Origin: Rhinopomastus cyanomelas
Lineage: Eukaryota; Chordata; Aves; Bucerotiformes; Rhinopomastidae
Direction of reading: 5' to 3'
Length of the DNA stretch: 64,000 bases
Assembly: GCA_013400115.1 (NCBI GenBank)
Contig: VXBP01007152.1
Coordinates: forward strand, 248,001-312,000
A program made the position numbers and the translations under genes. Of this stretch, positions 1-10,603 are shown one piece after another (the first letter of the stretch is position 1; the number at the start of each line of letters is the position of its first letter). The notes below the pieces were generated by a model. The model worked only from the letters and a program-made list of their open reading frames with translations. It did not search any database and was not told where the DNA came from.

Positions 1-1648
1 GCAAATTTCTGATATATATATATACATATTTCATTGTAGAAACTGCAGGGCTGTAAAAAAATGCTGCTCCTGTCTTATTGAAATCTATGAGCTCTGATTG
101 CACCTCCGGGTCTCGTATCTCCTGTATTTAATACTCTCCTTTGGTTCCAGAAGCAGCTATTATCACTCACGTCTTAAGTCAAAGCTTAAAGGTGAACCAA
201 AAAGCTTTCAAAATAAATCTGTAAAGCTGCTCTCAAACCCCAAGTTGTTCAGGGCAAAGTCTGGACACCCTTGCTCAAGAACCAAAGTACCTTTCTCTTC
301 ATTTGCCATGGGCTCAGGCTGCACTGCTGGTCTGCTTGAAGGGGATGTGTTGCCTTATTTAATGGGAATTCCTCAGTGACAGAACAACATCCACAGATGT
401 GGGTTTAAATTCTTACTATGGCTTCTGGATTGGAAATATAACAAGGAGAAAAAAAACCTTTAAACTTAAGCCTCCATGTCTGAGCCCGGCTTCAGATTAA
501 TTCAAGATGCCACTATCTCAGGAGGGTTTTTCCTCTTTTGGAAGGAAAAGAGAGAAAATCTCCCCCCTCAGGTACTTTTTCCTTTGGAAAAAACAACCCG
601 GAGGCACCCTTCGTGGCTGCTGACACTCTGCATTCGGCCAGTGAAAGCTGAAGACAAGCCAAGCCCTGAGAGCAGCCCTGACGGCTGAAGAAAACGCTGT
701 CTTGGCAAGACTCGGACCAGAGCTGACCCCAGTCAACCCAGATGCTTCCCTCTGAGCTATCTGAGCTCTGGGTAAGACTGAGCTTTCTGCATGACCGCAG
801 TTCCTTCACCAAAAGCAATGAAAACCAGACTGGCTTTACAGTCAACTGGTCTGAGACCACCACGTTCCTTCCAGCTAAAGGGGAAGAAGGTGTTAGGAAA
901 AAACCCGTAAATAAATGATGTTCCTTATTCCAGCGTTGGATTAAAGAAGTGAATTCCACCTCCACAATGTGCAGAAACCCTGTGCATGAGATGGACCCAC
1001 ATAATGATGGATCCAACAGGATCTTACTGTGAATTGCTCAAACATAGGATCTTTAAAGGAAGGCTCATCTCTTCCAAAGGGGGAAAACCCCTCCACACAG
1101 AAACTAGTAACAGCCCAGCATGCTCCTGTTAACTGGTACGTGAGAAGCACAGACTGGTCCAGAGGAAGCTCCCTGTGCATTTTAACGGGATATAACCCAC
1201 TGGAGGATACGAGGACTCAGCCTGCCTCATTTTGCCGTTTCCCTTTTGGAGAGACCCAAGGAAAAGGACACCAACCACCAGTTACCACTGGTCCTGTCCC
1301 TCAAAGGAGGACAGACACACACAAGCCTCTACTTGAGCAGTAATTCTGCACGCTGCTGACATGTTAATAACAGCTGTAGAGGAGGAACTGGCTGCACGGG
1401 AGCACGGCAGAAGCGGTCACTGCTCACGCATTTCCCTCCATTAGCACAATCTGGATGGCAGGAAAAGTGCCTGTAGGAGCCTTGATGTGACATCCTTCAC
1501 AGAGAGGGCTCGGACCCCATCGTGTGAGATCCTGCTCATGACAACCACAGCAGTGCATCGGTAGAAACAAACTTCTGCACACTAAAAATGCAGTTTTCCA
1601 GGGAGGAGGAAAGGATGGAGGAGAAAGAGGTAAAATGCTTGTACCTAC
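1..1648 (-). other. Intron after w7, incomplete at left edge
   Basis: Non-coding sequence downstream of the last visible exon. It starts with a short (AT)n run (12-24). I see no exon, no recognisable CR1 copy and no RNA gene. The open frames of 70 to 167 codons around 476-1343 are unrelated to any family I know and have no splice or codon evidence, so I read them as chance. Confidence 0.8.
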
Positions 1649-1713
1649 CTAGCAAACGGAGAAGCAGGAAAAGCACCCCCAAAGCATAAGACTTGAGTTC
1701 GGGGCTCACGGTT
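1649..1713 (-). CDS. SLCO3A1: SLCO3A1 exon w7 (TM11, 65-nt exon)
   Basis: This short 65-nt exon reads A + 21 codons + G. It encodes TVSPELKSYALGVLFLLLRL and a final L, the cytoplasmic turn and most of transmembrane helix 11. A 65-nt penultimate-region exon with the SPELKS.A.G motif is shared across OATP genes. The acceptor is TCTCCCTACAG|AACC and the donor is CTAG|GTAGGT at 1648. The last G should be completed by the next exon as glycine, followed in the family by a proline-rich FIPPP stretch. No such sequence is found at 1-1648, so the terminal exon lies outside the window to the left. Confidence 0.95.
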
Positions 1714-4700
1714 CTGTAGGGAGAAGGAAGGGAGACAGTGAAATCGATTCCTGTTGTTCTGCTTTGATTAACACAGCCCGTGGCCATTCTGTCCTGTCAG
1801 CCAGGATGCCACCTCCACCTCTTGAAAAAGCCATTAATGGAGTTTTTCTTCTCCCTTTGCCCGAACTGCCTACAGCCCCAAAAGTAATTGCATTGGCAAT
1901 AGGTTCTGGAACTTAGCTAAGTCATTAATAACAACAGCTAATCTTGTCACTGGGTGGGGAGAAATGAAATTCCCATCCCCCTAAATCACCATTTACAAGC
2001 TCCTCATCACGCTTTTGGGGCTCCAGATGTTGAGAACTGGCAGAAGAGAACACTGTTGGTCCTGAGACTTCCCAGGTGACTGGGAACGAGAGAGAGGAGG
2101 GAGGCTGACGGACCAAAGGGTTCAGTCAGCCTGCTAAAACAAGGGTCCCAGTGAGGAAGCTCTCGAGAAGATGGGTTTCCATGGGCAGGAGTATAGCCTG
2201 TGAAGTCTTTTTATGCTGGGAAGACAACGGTTGTGCTGCCTTTTGCTAAGAACTCAGCCCGCTCTACTGCATCAGCGTGATCCTTCAAAGGTGCTTTAAA
2301 AATAATTCATGACTTTCTAATTCGCTCAGCTCAAGGATGCTACTGGCTGAAGCCAGCCTCTTGGGGTAGGCTCAGCAAAGCCTTTGGAATTTCAGAAATC
2401 ATTAATTTGGTCTTAGGTCTTATAATAACATTTTATTTCCCACAGTATATAAAGGCTGGGAAAGCAGGACAGCTATCCCCATGTGAATAGATTCATCACG
2501 AGGGAACTTTAAAGGCCTTAAGCTGTCTCTTCCATTAGTTCCTCAACTGGTCAGCAGGCAGCACTGCCAGTGGAACCCATGATGGTGGTGGTGGTCCTCA
2601 GTATAAACACATTGTAGGATCATCAGATAATACCAAGGAACCAGCCAGAAATAGGGATTAAGCTGAGAAGACCACCTGCCTTCACCCCACACATGTGACA
2701 TCATACCATGAGTCCTGCAGGAAGCCTGTGACCTCTGGCTCAATGTCAGCAGAGTTTCCAGGCAGACCCCCAGGCTCAGTATGAAGTCTTTATCCCATGA
2801 AGCACTGGAACCCTTGGAAAAACGTTCCAGTGGATAGTACCTTGGCTCAAGGAGGATTCTACTGTAGGGTGAGACATGAGGGCAACAGGAGTGTTAAAGT
2901 TTATTTTATGGCAAAATCAATTACCGTGTGAAATATTCTCAGTGGGGTTTTAATGGGTGGTGGTGTCTGTGGGTCCACCTTCTTCTATTTAGGACCAAAG
3001 TCAATCCCCATACTTCAGGGCAGAGTAAAAGTTGCCATCTGGAGACCTCCTCACTGACTACAGCAGTGAACAAGTGACCTGCCTAGACATGTAATTAGCA
3101 GACACTGAAGCTCATATTTAAATAAACCACAGGACTGCTGACACAACTTGTCACTGCTGTGGACACCACAGGCACACTCATACACCAAAACTTTCTTTTA
3201 GCAATCCAAGATGGCAGATGCAAAGGAGCAGGAGGTGTTAGATGGTAAAGAGCTCTTCCCTGCATATTTTAGTAGTCATCAGGGATTCTGAGGGGAGTGT
3301 AGTTACTAATTTGGATGTGCGAATTGTTTATTTCCTATAGCTGTGAGCTCCACACTTTAATATTCTCCTCACTTCTCCTGTTCCCTTGTATTCTTCTTCC
3401 TTGCTGGCTTATCTCATTTGAAGTCGACACAAAGACATCTCCATTCAGGATCCTACAGGTGCTGGCAGCTCCCCTGAACAAAGAACTCTTCAAACTTCAA
3501 ATTACTTTTGCCACAATATTTATCATGAGAAATTTGATTTCCCTTTAGCTACTGTAGATGCAAAGACAGAAACGAACTGGTAGGTGGAATATCTCATTTT
3601 GTATCCTGCAGGGAGACATGCCCTCACAGAGCTGTTCTGTCCAAGATCCACTCATGAGTGTGTTTCTAATACAGACCTTATTGATTGAATTTTATTGGAA
3701 TTTTCCAGGCAGCAGAATGGATCTGCTCTTTATGCCTCTGGTTATTATTCCGAGCAATTGACAGCCTGGACAGATAAGTAATTCTGGATAAACGTGGGCT
3801 GAGATATATACATACATCATATGGTGAAGTGTTCCGTGCGTCTGGAAACAACACAAGGTCACCTATTTGAATAAGCTGCTTCTGCCCACCTATTCATACT
3901 GGTTCAACTCAAGAGACGTCCTTCAGACTTGCAAGTTCCTTCTGTTCTTGGACTTGGTCCAGGGTGACAGAAGTTACACTCCAGCCAAGGGGTTACGGAC
4001 CAAAGCAGCCTTTCAATTTCCCATGGTTTCTGTGATCTCCAGACCACCTCTAAAGGTGCATTATTATCCATCACATGCCCAGAGCATGGGGCTGCAATTC
4101 TGCCTCTATCCTGATGCAGCTGTCCCCTTTCACTGCAGCATCCCTGCAGGGATCTCCTTGGTTTGCAAGCCCAGTCCCTCTCATTCCCATTTTACCAATG
4201 CTGTACTCCAGCAACTCCTGTGTCCTCTCCAGTGGGTCAGTATGGCAGGCACTGAAAAGAGTGGGGCCATGTCATGGGCAGACCAAGTGCTACCAAGAGG
4301 AACAGTGGCACAGACAGAAAATTATTTAATTAACACTTGAAGCAACAGGGCTGAAATTCAGGCAGGGCTGCCCAGGCTTTCACATGCCCAACTCCTACCT
4401 GCAGGTAAAGGCAAGAATGTAGGAGAAAGCCTGTGCACACAGCTCCTCACTTGCTGAGGAGGTCTAAAACCTTTTGAAACTATGGGCAGGACTTTCTAGA
4501 TGTTTCTACCAGGAGTGCTCAGTCAAGGGAGGATTTTCTGGTGGCTCGTGCAGAGCTTCAGTTCAAAATCAGTGCTGTCTAAAATGCAGAGGCCAGGAGG
4601 TGTGTGGGACCCCTGGCTCCCTGCGCCTCCCAGCAGCACCTCATCATCCCCCCCAGCCCTGCTCCCACCTCAACAGCAGCCCTGTCAAGCTCACTGGTTC

Positions 4701-4719
4701 CTCCCAGCAGTGGTCCTAC
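1714..4719 (-). other. Intron w6-w7 (3.0 kb)
   Basis: The GT border is at 4719-4718 and the AG border at 1715-1714. The intron is unique-looking sequence with a short GGT run near 2585-2596. I recognise no transposon copy or other element in it. Confidence 0.9.
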
Positions 4720-4895
4720 CTGATGAGTATGATGACTGATGGTGTCTGTGCCATGGCCCCAATCATGCTGCAAACACACATCACGCAGAGGAATGTCAAG
4801 AAGGCCTCTTCGCAGCCAGGACTGGGGCACTTGCCAGGAACAACGGTGGCATTTTCGGCAGGGAGCGAGGTGAGGCATGAACAGCCACTGAGGTT
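4720..4895 (-). CDS. SLCO3A1: SLCO3A1 exon w6 (Kazal-like loop second half, TM10)
   Basis: This 176-nt exon reads 58 codons + AG. It begins NLSGCSCLTSLPAENATVVP and GKCPSPGC, which adds four more loop cysteines (ten across w5 and w6) and two sequons, N-L-S and N-A-T. It continues EEAFLTFLCVMCVCSMIGAM and AQTPSVIILI, which is transmembrane helix 10. The acceptor is TGCTCTTCTGCAG|AAC and the donor is ATCAG|GTAGGA at 4719. The trailing AG joins the A that opens w7 to form arginine. A small cluster of CpGs sits about 25 to 70 nt upstream of the acceptor (about 4921-4966). The opposite strand has a 173-codon open frame over this exon, which I treat as a shadow. Confidence 0.96.
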
Positions 4896-7800
4896 CTGCA
4901 GAAGAGCACAAGGTTTCAGAAGACGGGAGAGCCGCGGTCGCCACCACCCGCACGCTGTAACAAGGGCTTTCAACCAGCAGCTCCGAATCCTCTAATGGTC
5001 AATTAAGTAACCTAAGTGCTTATCTGAGGGGCTTGGGAAGGATTTCAGAAGCGGGTCAGCTCTGATGTGTGCCATCAGCAAGGGAAGTTCATCCCTTAGC
5101 TTGTTTCTTTTCTTCTGGTCCTTTCAAGTCTCTCCCATAAATGTCACTGCGACAAAATTACCACCACATTATGTCCCTTCAGAGAAGAATAAAGAAACGA
5201 TCTGAGTCCCTGTGACAAGCAAGGTCCCCAAATTACGCTTCTAATTACTTCCTTATTTACCTCCGTCTTCTGGCTGCTGCAATTAAACACAGGCACATTA
5301 AAAGCAGGTAAATCCACAGCCCTGTTCTTGGCTGTGGGTTTGGTACCTGCTTCCAGCACCCTGGATCCTGGGAAGGAGCCACCCACGATGGGTGCTGCAT
5401 CTCGCCCAGAGCTGCACAATCACCGCTTGGCAGCTCAGACACTGCTGGACTCAAGAGCAGAATGGGGCTAATAAATGGCATCTGGTTCAGAGGGATTTGT
5501 GCTGAGCTAAAAGCTGAAGCCAGGAGAGATAAACTTTATCAATATGTGATCAGAAGCAGGGTGAAATGAATGCATTTTCCCTTTGATCTCTCCAGCAAGT
5601 GCAGGATGTGAAAAAGCAGCTTTGTTTGCCAGTCAGAGATTTAGGGATTTTTTTCATGTTTTTTTTCCCCTTATTTTCAGAATTTCTGAGTGGGGGATGT
5701 CAGTGCAATTAAGGCACACAATACTACCACTAAATCCCTTAACGAATATAGAATGGAACTATAATAAATGATTCATGGTTTGTCTTCATCAGCCCGCTGG
5801 GTCTGCAGGTCACATGTTTGTAAGAGAAGTAACAGCATAAAATAAAACATTTTGAAAAACCAGCTAAATCCCCTCCCCTTCCCCTCTACCATGCTCAGGC
5901 AGAAATTCCTCTGCCTTTCTACTGGGGTTCCCTTAGGACCATACAAAAACACACTTCTGGTTCACTGCCTCCAAAGATAAGGGTCTGCAGGGACGCTGCT
6001 CCAGCCCTCCTGACACCAATCTCTTTCTTCTGCATAGGAGTCAAATGATTTTCTTCCAACTAAGTGCACAGAGGGCAAGAGAGACCACAGTGCAGAGCTC
6101 CACAAGAGCTGGAGCAGACATGCAGGTGCCTTTCTGGCTGGCAAGCAATTATTAACATTAAAAATTCCTGTGCTGTGAGTTTGAAGCTGCCACCTGAAGG
6201 CTTCGAGATGATAACAATTAGCACCACTGCAGTGGTGTTTGCACAGAGACAACAGGAGTTTGTAGCTCCTGGCTCTCATTGCAGCACGTTGCTAGCAACC
6301 AGCCTGAACCCTGCCCTGTGGATTAAAACACATCTGAGTCCAGGGGAGCACGTACCTGCACTACTCTAGGGTAAAATTCCCACTGTGGCACAAGCACAGA
6401 GCTGGCTGCTTATTGCCCATGGGCTTTCATCAACAGAGACCAAGCACTTGCTTCTGGCAATGGTGGGGCAGAGTCTCCTCTCACTGGTGTCATTTTTCTA
6501 AGTCATGAAGCAGGTCCCCACTCCCATTGCCTGAAAATCTGCTCTTCAATCTGCTTTTTCAATCATTTTGCACCGAGGGGCTAGCCCAAAGCAGCACGAG
6601 CCGTTTGCTCCCAGATCTGCTTGCTTGGTGCTGCACCTCACCCTTACCTGCGAGACCTTTGATCTTTTATTACTAACACACAGCTCACAGACATCAAACA
6701 AGGGAACATCAAAGATGGGGAAGATGGAGTTTTACTTTTGTCCTGTGGAGAGGCAGCTTTCTGCGACCTGCACCAAACTGCTACGGATTCCCTGCTCTGT
6801 AACCCCACCGCATCCAACCCGGCATGGTCACAGCCTTCCACTGCCCGGCAGCTCGGTGCTCCCAGGTTCTCCGTGCGCATGTGAAGCTGCACAGATGCAG
6901 ACTCTGCACCTTTAACAGAATCCTGATTTTGGAGTAATTATCTATGTGAATTACTCATGTTTTTCATTAACTTCTTTTTTTTTTTCTGGTAAACTCTGAC
7001 AGAAAAGGGCCAGGCTGGTTCTTCAGTGCCAAGCTGTGAGATGCCAGCGTGGTAATGCCAGGCTGGAACTCATAGAATCCTAGAACCACTCAGGATGGAA
7101 AAGACCCTTGAGAGCATCAAGTCCAATCAATAGCCGTACCCTACCAAGTCCACCACTATACCAGATCTTTAAGCTCCACACCTAAACGACCTTTAAACGC
7201 TTCCAGGGATGGTTGAACAAAATTCATGGTCTCCAGTCAAAAGGGTGAAAGAATCAACGGCATCAAATAAACAAGATGAGCAGTCAAAGGCTTCGTACAC
7301 AAGGGTCACTCGCAGGAATGGCTTGAAAGAGAAATTCCTGAAAGTGCCAGAGCTCTGCCTGTCAGCAACTGATCCTCCTACAGCTTTCTGGACCTCTGTG
7401 AGTAGCTCAGTAAGAAAGAAGAAATAGATGAGAAAAAAACTAACTGAGCTACACATTGCTTTTAGAAATTGTTCACAGAGGAAAAGTGAAGAGAGGCAGT
7501 CAAAAACGTCCAATGCAGTAAAGTTAAATAAAGCATTCAGAGAATTTTATGTCCCAGTAAAAAGCAGCCCTTGGCTCATCACAAGCATATAACATTCACA
7601 AGACCCTCTAGACAGGTCATTACCTGGATTATGGGTTTAAAACCTGGTTTGGCAATTTGGCTTTGCCTCAGGGACACTGCATGGCCAAACTGGTCCATAA
7701 CTCTTCCTAATGCCCTTTCCAGAGGATGCTATTGCTTCACTAATTTGTGTTCAAAACGTTACTGCAAAAAACCCCACAAAACAAAGCGATGAAAAGAATC

Positions 7801-8910
7801 TCCAGATGATGACAAAAAGGCAAAATAAGAAAGAACAAGAAGCAGAGAGGGCGAGGAAGAACAAGGGTTTTGCTCAGAGATTTGCTGTTGCAGGGCATGA
7901 GGTCAGGCAGTTGCAGAGTGAAGGGGCAGAGCTGAATTTTCATGACTGTGCTCCTTCCAGAGGAGCCAGAGCTTTGCCCTGAACTGCACAGCAAGTAGGT
8001 TGCTCCCACACTCCAGACATGGACCAGCTGCACCAGCTGTATTCTTCTTGCTAAGGACTCACTGAACTGCTGGAACACAGTTCTGTGTGCCCTATACAAG
8101 CTGGCTTCTTGTTAAAGTGATTCTGTCACCAACCCAGGTGTTGACTTGTCTTTTCTTGGGACACAAGGAGGAAGAGGGCTGGAGGTAACACCTTGGCATG
8201 TACCACACACTTGTGGAGTCCCTTGTGGGTTCCTTGAGATGGTTAAAAATTCCTCACATCTTCTTTACCCAGAGATAGTCTGGAAACAAACTCAGGGGTA
8301 TGGAGACCTGAAAAATGCAGAACGCCTTTAGATGGAGTCTGTGCTCCCTTGGCAAACTGCTCTTCCTGCTGCCTTGGAGCTAAGCAGGCAAAGATGCAAG
8401 AGTGGAAGGAAGGCTTAAACAAGAGCGAACAAAACCAGGATCTGGCCATATGTGTCTAGGAACCAGTTTCAGGGAAAGGGCTAGAGAAAAAAGAATAAAA
8501 GGACTGGGGACACTAACCAGTGACAGGTGGAGAAGTGGGGAGACAAGTTGTTGCAAGAGAGAAGAGAAACTAGTCCCACAGCCTGGGCTAGAGAGCTCTT
8601 GTAGAGGATCTGGGTTCTGCCAGTGGACAACCATGTAGATCTCTCGTGTTCCTTTTTTCCATGCTGAGGAAAAAGAACACAGGAGGATGGGACATCCCAT
8701 CCCGCTCTGTGAGTGATTCTGGCAGACTGCTGCTCGAATCAGAGGGCATTTATGCAACAGAGTGAAGAACAACAGTGGCTCAGGCCCATCTGAGATGAAC
8801 TCTGGGGTGTAATCCTTTCTGGTTGTCCATGAGCTACTCCACCAGCTACGCACTAACCCCACTCACAGAACTGTTCCTACAGGTGAGAGGCTCAAGGGAA
8901 GTGAACTTAC
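4896..8910 (-). other. Intron w5-w6 (4.0 kb)
   Basis: This intron splits the Kazal-like loop. It holds one short minus-strand CR1 tail (7071-7214) and a T-run near 6972-6986. I recognise nothing else in it. Confidence 0.9.
7071..7214 (-). mobile_element. CR1 LINE 3' fragment
   Basis: The sequence begins with the complement of the CR1 octamer tail (catagaatcctagaa). It continues with the CR1 3' block (GGATGGAAAAGACCC...ATCAAGTCCAA) and ends at CTTCCAGGGATGG. It is truncated at its 5' end and moderately diverged. It lies sense to SLCO3A1 in intron w5-w6. Confidence 0.85.
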
Positions 8911-9049
8911 CGTGCTGCTGCAGCCAGCAAAGCAGGCAGATAAGTATGTGACCCCGTCTGCCCCACAGACTGGAGTGAAGGAATCAGTTTGGCATTCACA
9001 GTTGTTATTGCAGGGGGAATATGGGTCCAGAGATGAGGTCGGAGTTGAG
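8911..9049 (-). CDS. SLCO3A1: SLCO3A1 exon w5 (Kazal-like loop, first half)
   Basis: This 139-nt exon reads C + 46 codons and ends in phase 0. It encodes STPTSSLDPYSP, then CNNNCECQTDSFTPVCGADG, VTYLSACF and AGCSST. It is the first half of the Kazal-type cysteine-rich domain in the extracellular loop between TM9 and TM10. Six of the loop's cysteines are here, in the spacing C-x3-C-x-C-x8-C-x8-C-x3-C. Family work shows that these cysteines form disulfides needed for surface expression. The acceptor is TTTCTCTTACAG|C and the donor is CACG|GTAAGT at 8910. The final CSST replaces what I remember as CNST in human, which would remove one potential N-glycosylation site. Confidence 0.96.
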
Positions 9050-10404
9050 CTGTAAGAGAAAGAAATGAGTGGTGGCACCAGCCACCCTTTCAATTGTTGC
9101 CACTCAAAGATGGCTTTGAAGTAGGACAGTTAAGGCAAACAAACTACACAAAGCAGTGGGCAGGCTATCTGGGTCCTGCTTTAAGAAATCTAGGGTACAG
9201 CCTCTCCTTGGGGATGGAAATGCCTTGGCCACTACCCCTCTGTAACAGCAAATCTAATGCAAGGCTTGGGCTGCCTTGTTACCCCAATGACAAACTCCAA
9301 CGAAATCCGAAGAGATGCTGTGCAGGTTGTTCTGCATTTTTCCAGAGCAGGAACTGCAAGGAGCTGAGAACCTGAAGTTGTCATCTTCTAAGGACTCGCC
9401 CCTGCATACTGAGGAACACCAGAAATAGTGCCTCCAAGTCCTGTGAATGCTACAGGGCACCACAGAACTCATTTCTCACACTAAAACAGGCCTGGAGCCA
9501 CACGTACTCTCTCCTCTCCATATCTGAACTCCCAGGCATCTAAAATTTGGTTCTACAAATTCCCCTTGGACACTTAAATAAACGTACAAAGCAGCACATG
9601 TCCCTCACTGCCACTGCTGCCAGATCGTGCGGTGGACCCAATGCTACGCAGGTGGCTGTGGATGAAGAATTGGGTCTGGCACGGTTCGATTCAGGTTGAC
9701 TGATTTTAGTAAAACACTTGTCTTCAGCTGCAGGTTCACAGCTCTCACAGTGATGAGTGGCATGAAACCATCCCACACTAAGAGCCCTGTGCAACGCTGC
9801 CATCTATGTGCTCACTGAATAGGGGCCAGTGCTGCCTGAAGACTGCTTGTCCAGGACAATAATCACAGTATCGCAGAATCACAGAATTAGTGAGGCTGGA
9901 AAAGGCTCTAAAATCATCAAGTCCAGCCTATGACCCAACATAAATCACTACATCATCTAGACCATCCAAGAAAAGGTTGCCACACCCAACTTTTTCTCAA
10001 ACACCTCCAGGGATGGGGACTCCACCACTGCCCTGGGCAGTCCATTCTAGTGTTTGATCACTCCATGAGGAAGGGCTTCCTAACATCCAACCACTCCTGG
10101 TGAAGCTTCAGGCCCTGCCCTCTTGTCCTGTTCCTAGCTGCCTGGGCGAAGAGCCTGACCCTCACCTATCTACAACTTCCCTTGTAGTTATAGAGAGTGA
10201 TAAGGTCCCCACTGAGTCTTCTCTTCTCCAGGCTAAACAACCTCAGCTCCTTCAGCCCATCCTCATCAGACTTTCCCTCCAGTTCCTTCACAAGCCTCGT
10301 TGCTCTCCTCTGGACCCACTCCAGCACCTCAGTACCTTTCTTGAAGTGAGGGGCATTTGTACTGGGAAGGCTGTGTGAAACCCAGAAACTCTCTGGGGAC
10401 CTAC
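9050..10404 (-). other. Intron w4-w5 (1.36 kb)
   Basis: The shortest intron in the window. More than a third of it is a single sense CR1 copy (9861-10354) close to the donor. The rest (9050-9860) is unique sequence in which I see no further feature. Confidence 0.9.
9861..10354 (-). mobile_element. CR1 LINE fragment near w4 donor
   Basis: A 5'-truncated CR1 of about 494 bp. It runs from the tail (cagaatcacagaatta at the low-coordinate end) through the 3' block and into the end of the reverse-transcriptase frame. The minus-strand translation contains LEWVQRRATRLVKELEG and LRLFSLEKRRLSGDLITLYN, typical CR1 ORF2 C-terminal sequence. It is sense to SLCO3A1, with its 5' truncation point about 50 nt past the w4 donor. 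Confidence 0.92.
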
Positions 10405-10603
10405 TTGTTTCCATAGGGAACAGTGACCCCTGCCACAGGTCCTGTGTCGCATCCCAGGAACAGGAAAGACACGTAGCAAGCTGTGGACACCAGGTTCACC
10501 AGCATGGCCATCCTGATGGCTCCCAGAGCAGACAGGCTGAGCTTCTTCACCAAAAGGCCACCCAGGAATATGCCCAGACATGCACATGGGATTGCTGTCA
10601 TCC
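10405..10603 (-). CDS. SLCO3A1: SLCO3A1 exon w4 (TM8 and TM9)
   Basis: This 199-nt exon reads GG + 65 codons + AA. It encodes MTAIPCACLGIFLGGLLVKK (TM8), LSLSALGAIRMAMLVNLVST and ACYVSFLFLGCD (TM9), then TGPVAGVTVPYGN, the start of the large extracellular loop. The acceptor is TCCTCTTGCAG|GG and the donor is AACAA|GTAGGT at 10404. The AA joins C from w5 to make asparagine, giving GNNST with two overlapping N-x-S/T sequons. Reading through the donor hits TAG within two codons, so retention of the downstream intron would truncate the protein before the Kazal-like loop. A sense-oriented CR1 copy ends about 50 nt from this donor. Confidence 0.96.

Noticed and set aside
1..1648. Search for the terminal SLCO3A1 exon (FIPPP… and C-terminal tail)
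   Set aside because: No minus-strand sequence after w7 encodes the expected proline-rich start, so the exon is outside the window.
4474..4995. 173-codon plus-strand open frame
   Set aside because: It is the antisense of SLCO3A1 exon w6 and its flanks. The sense strand has splice borders and clear OATP sequence, so this frame is a shadow.
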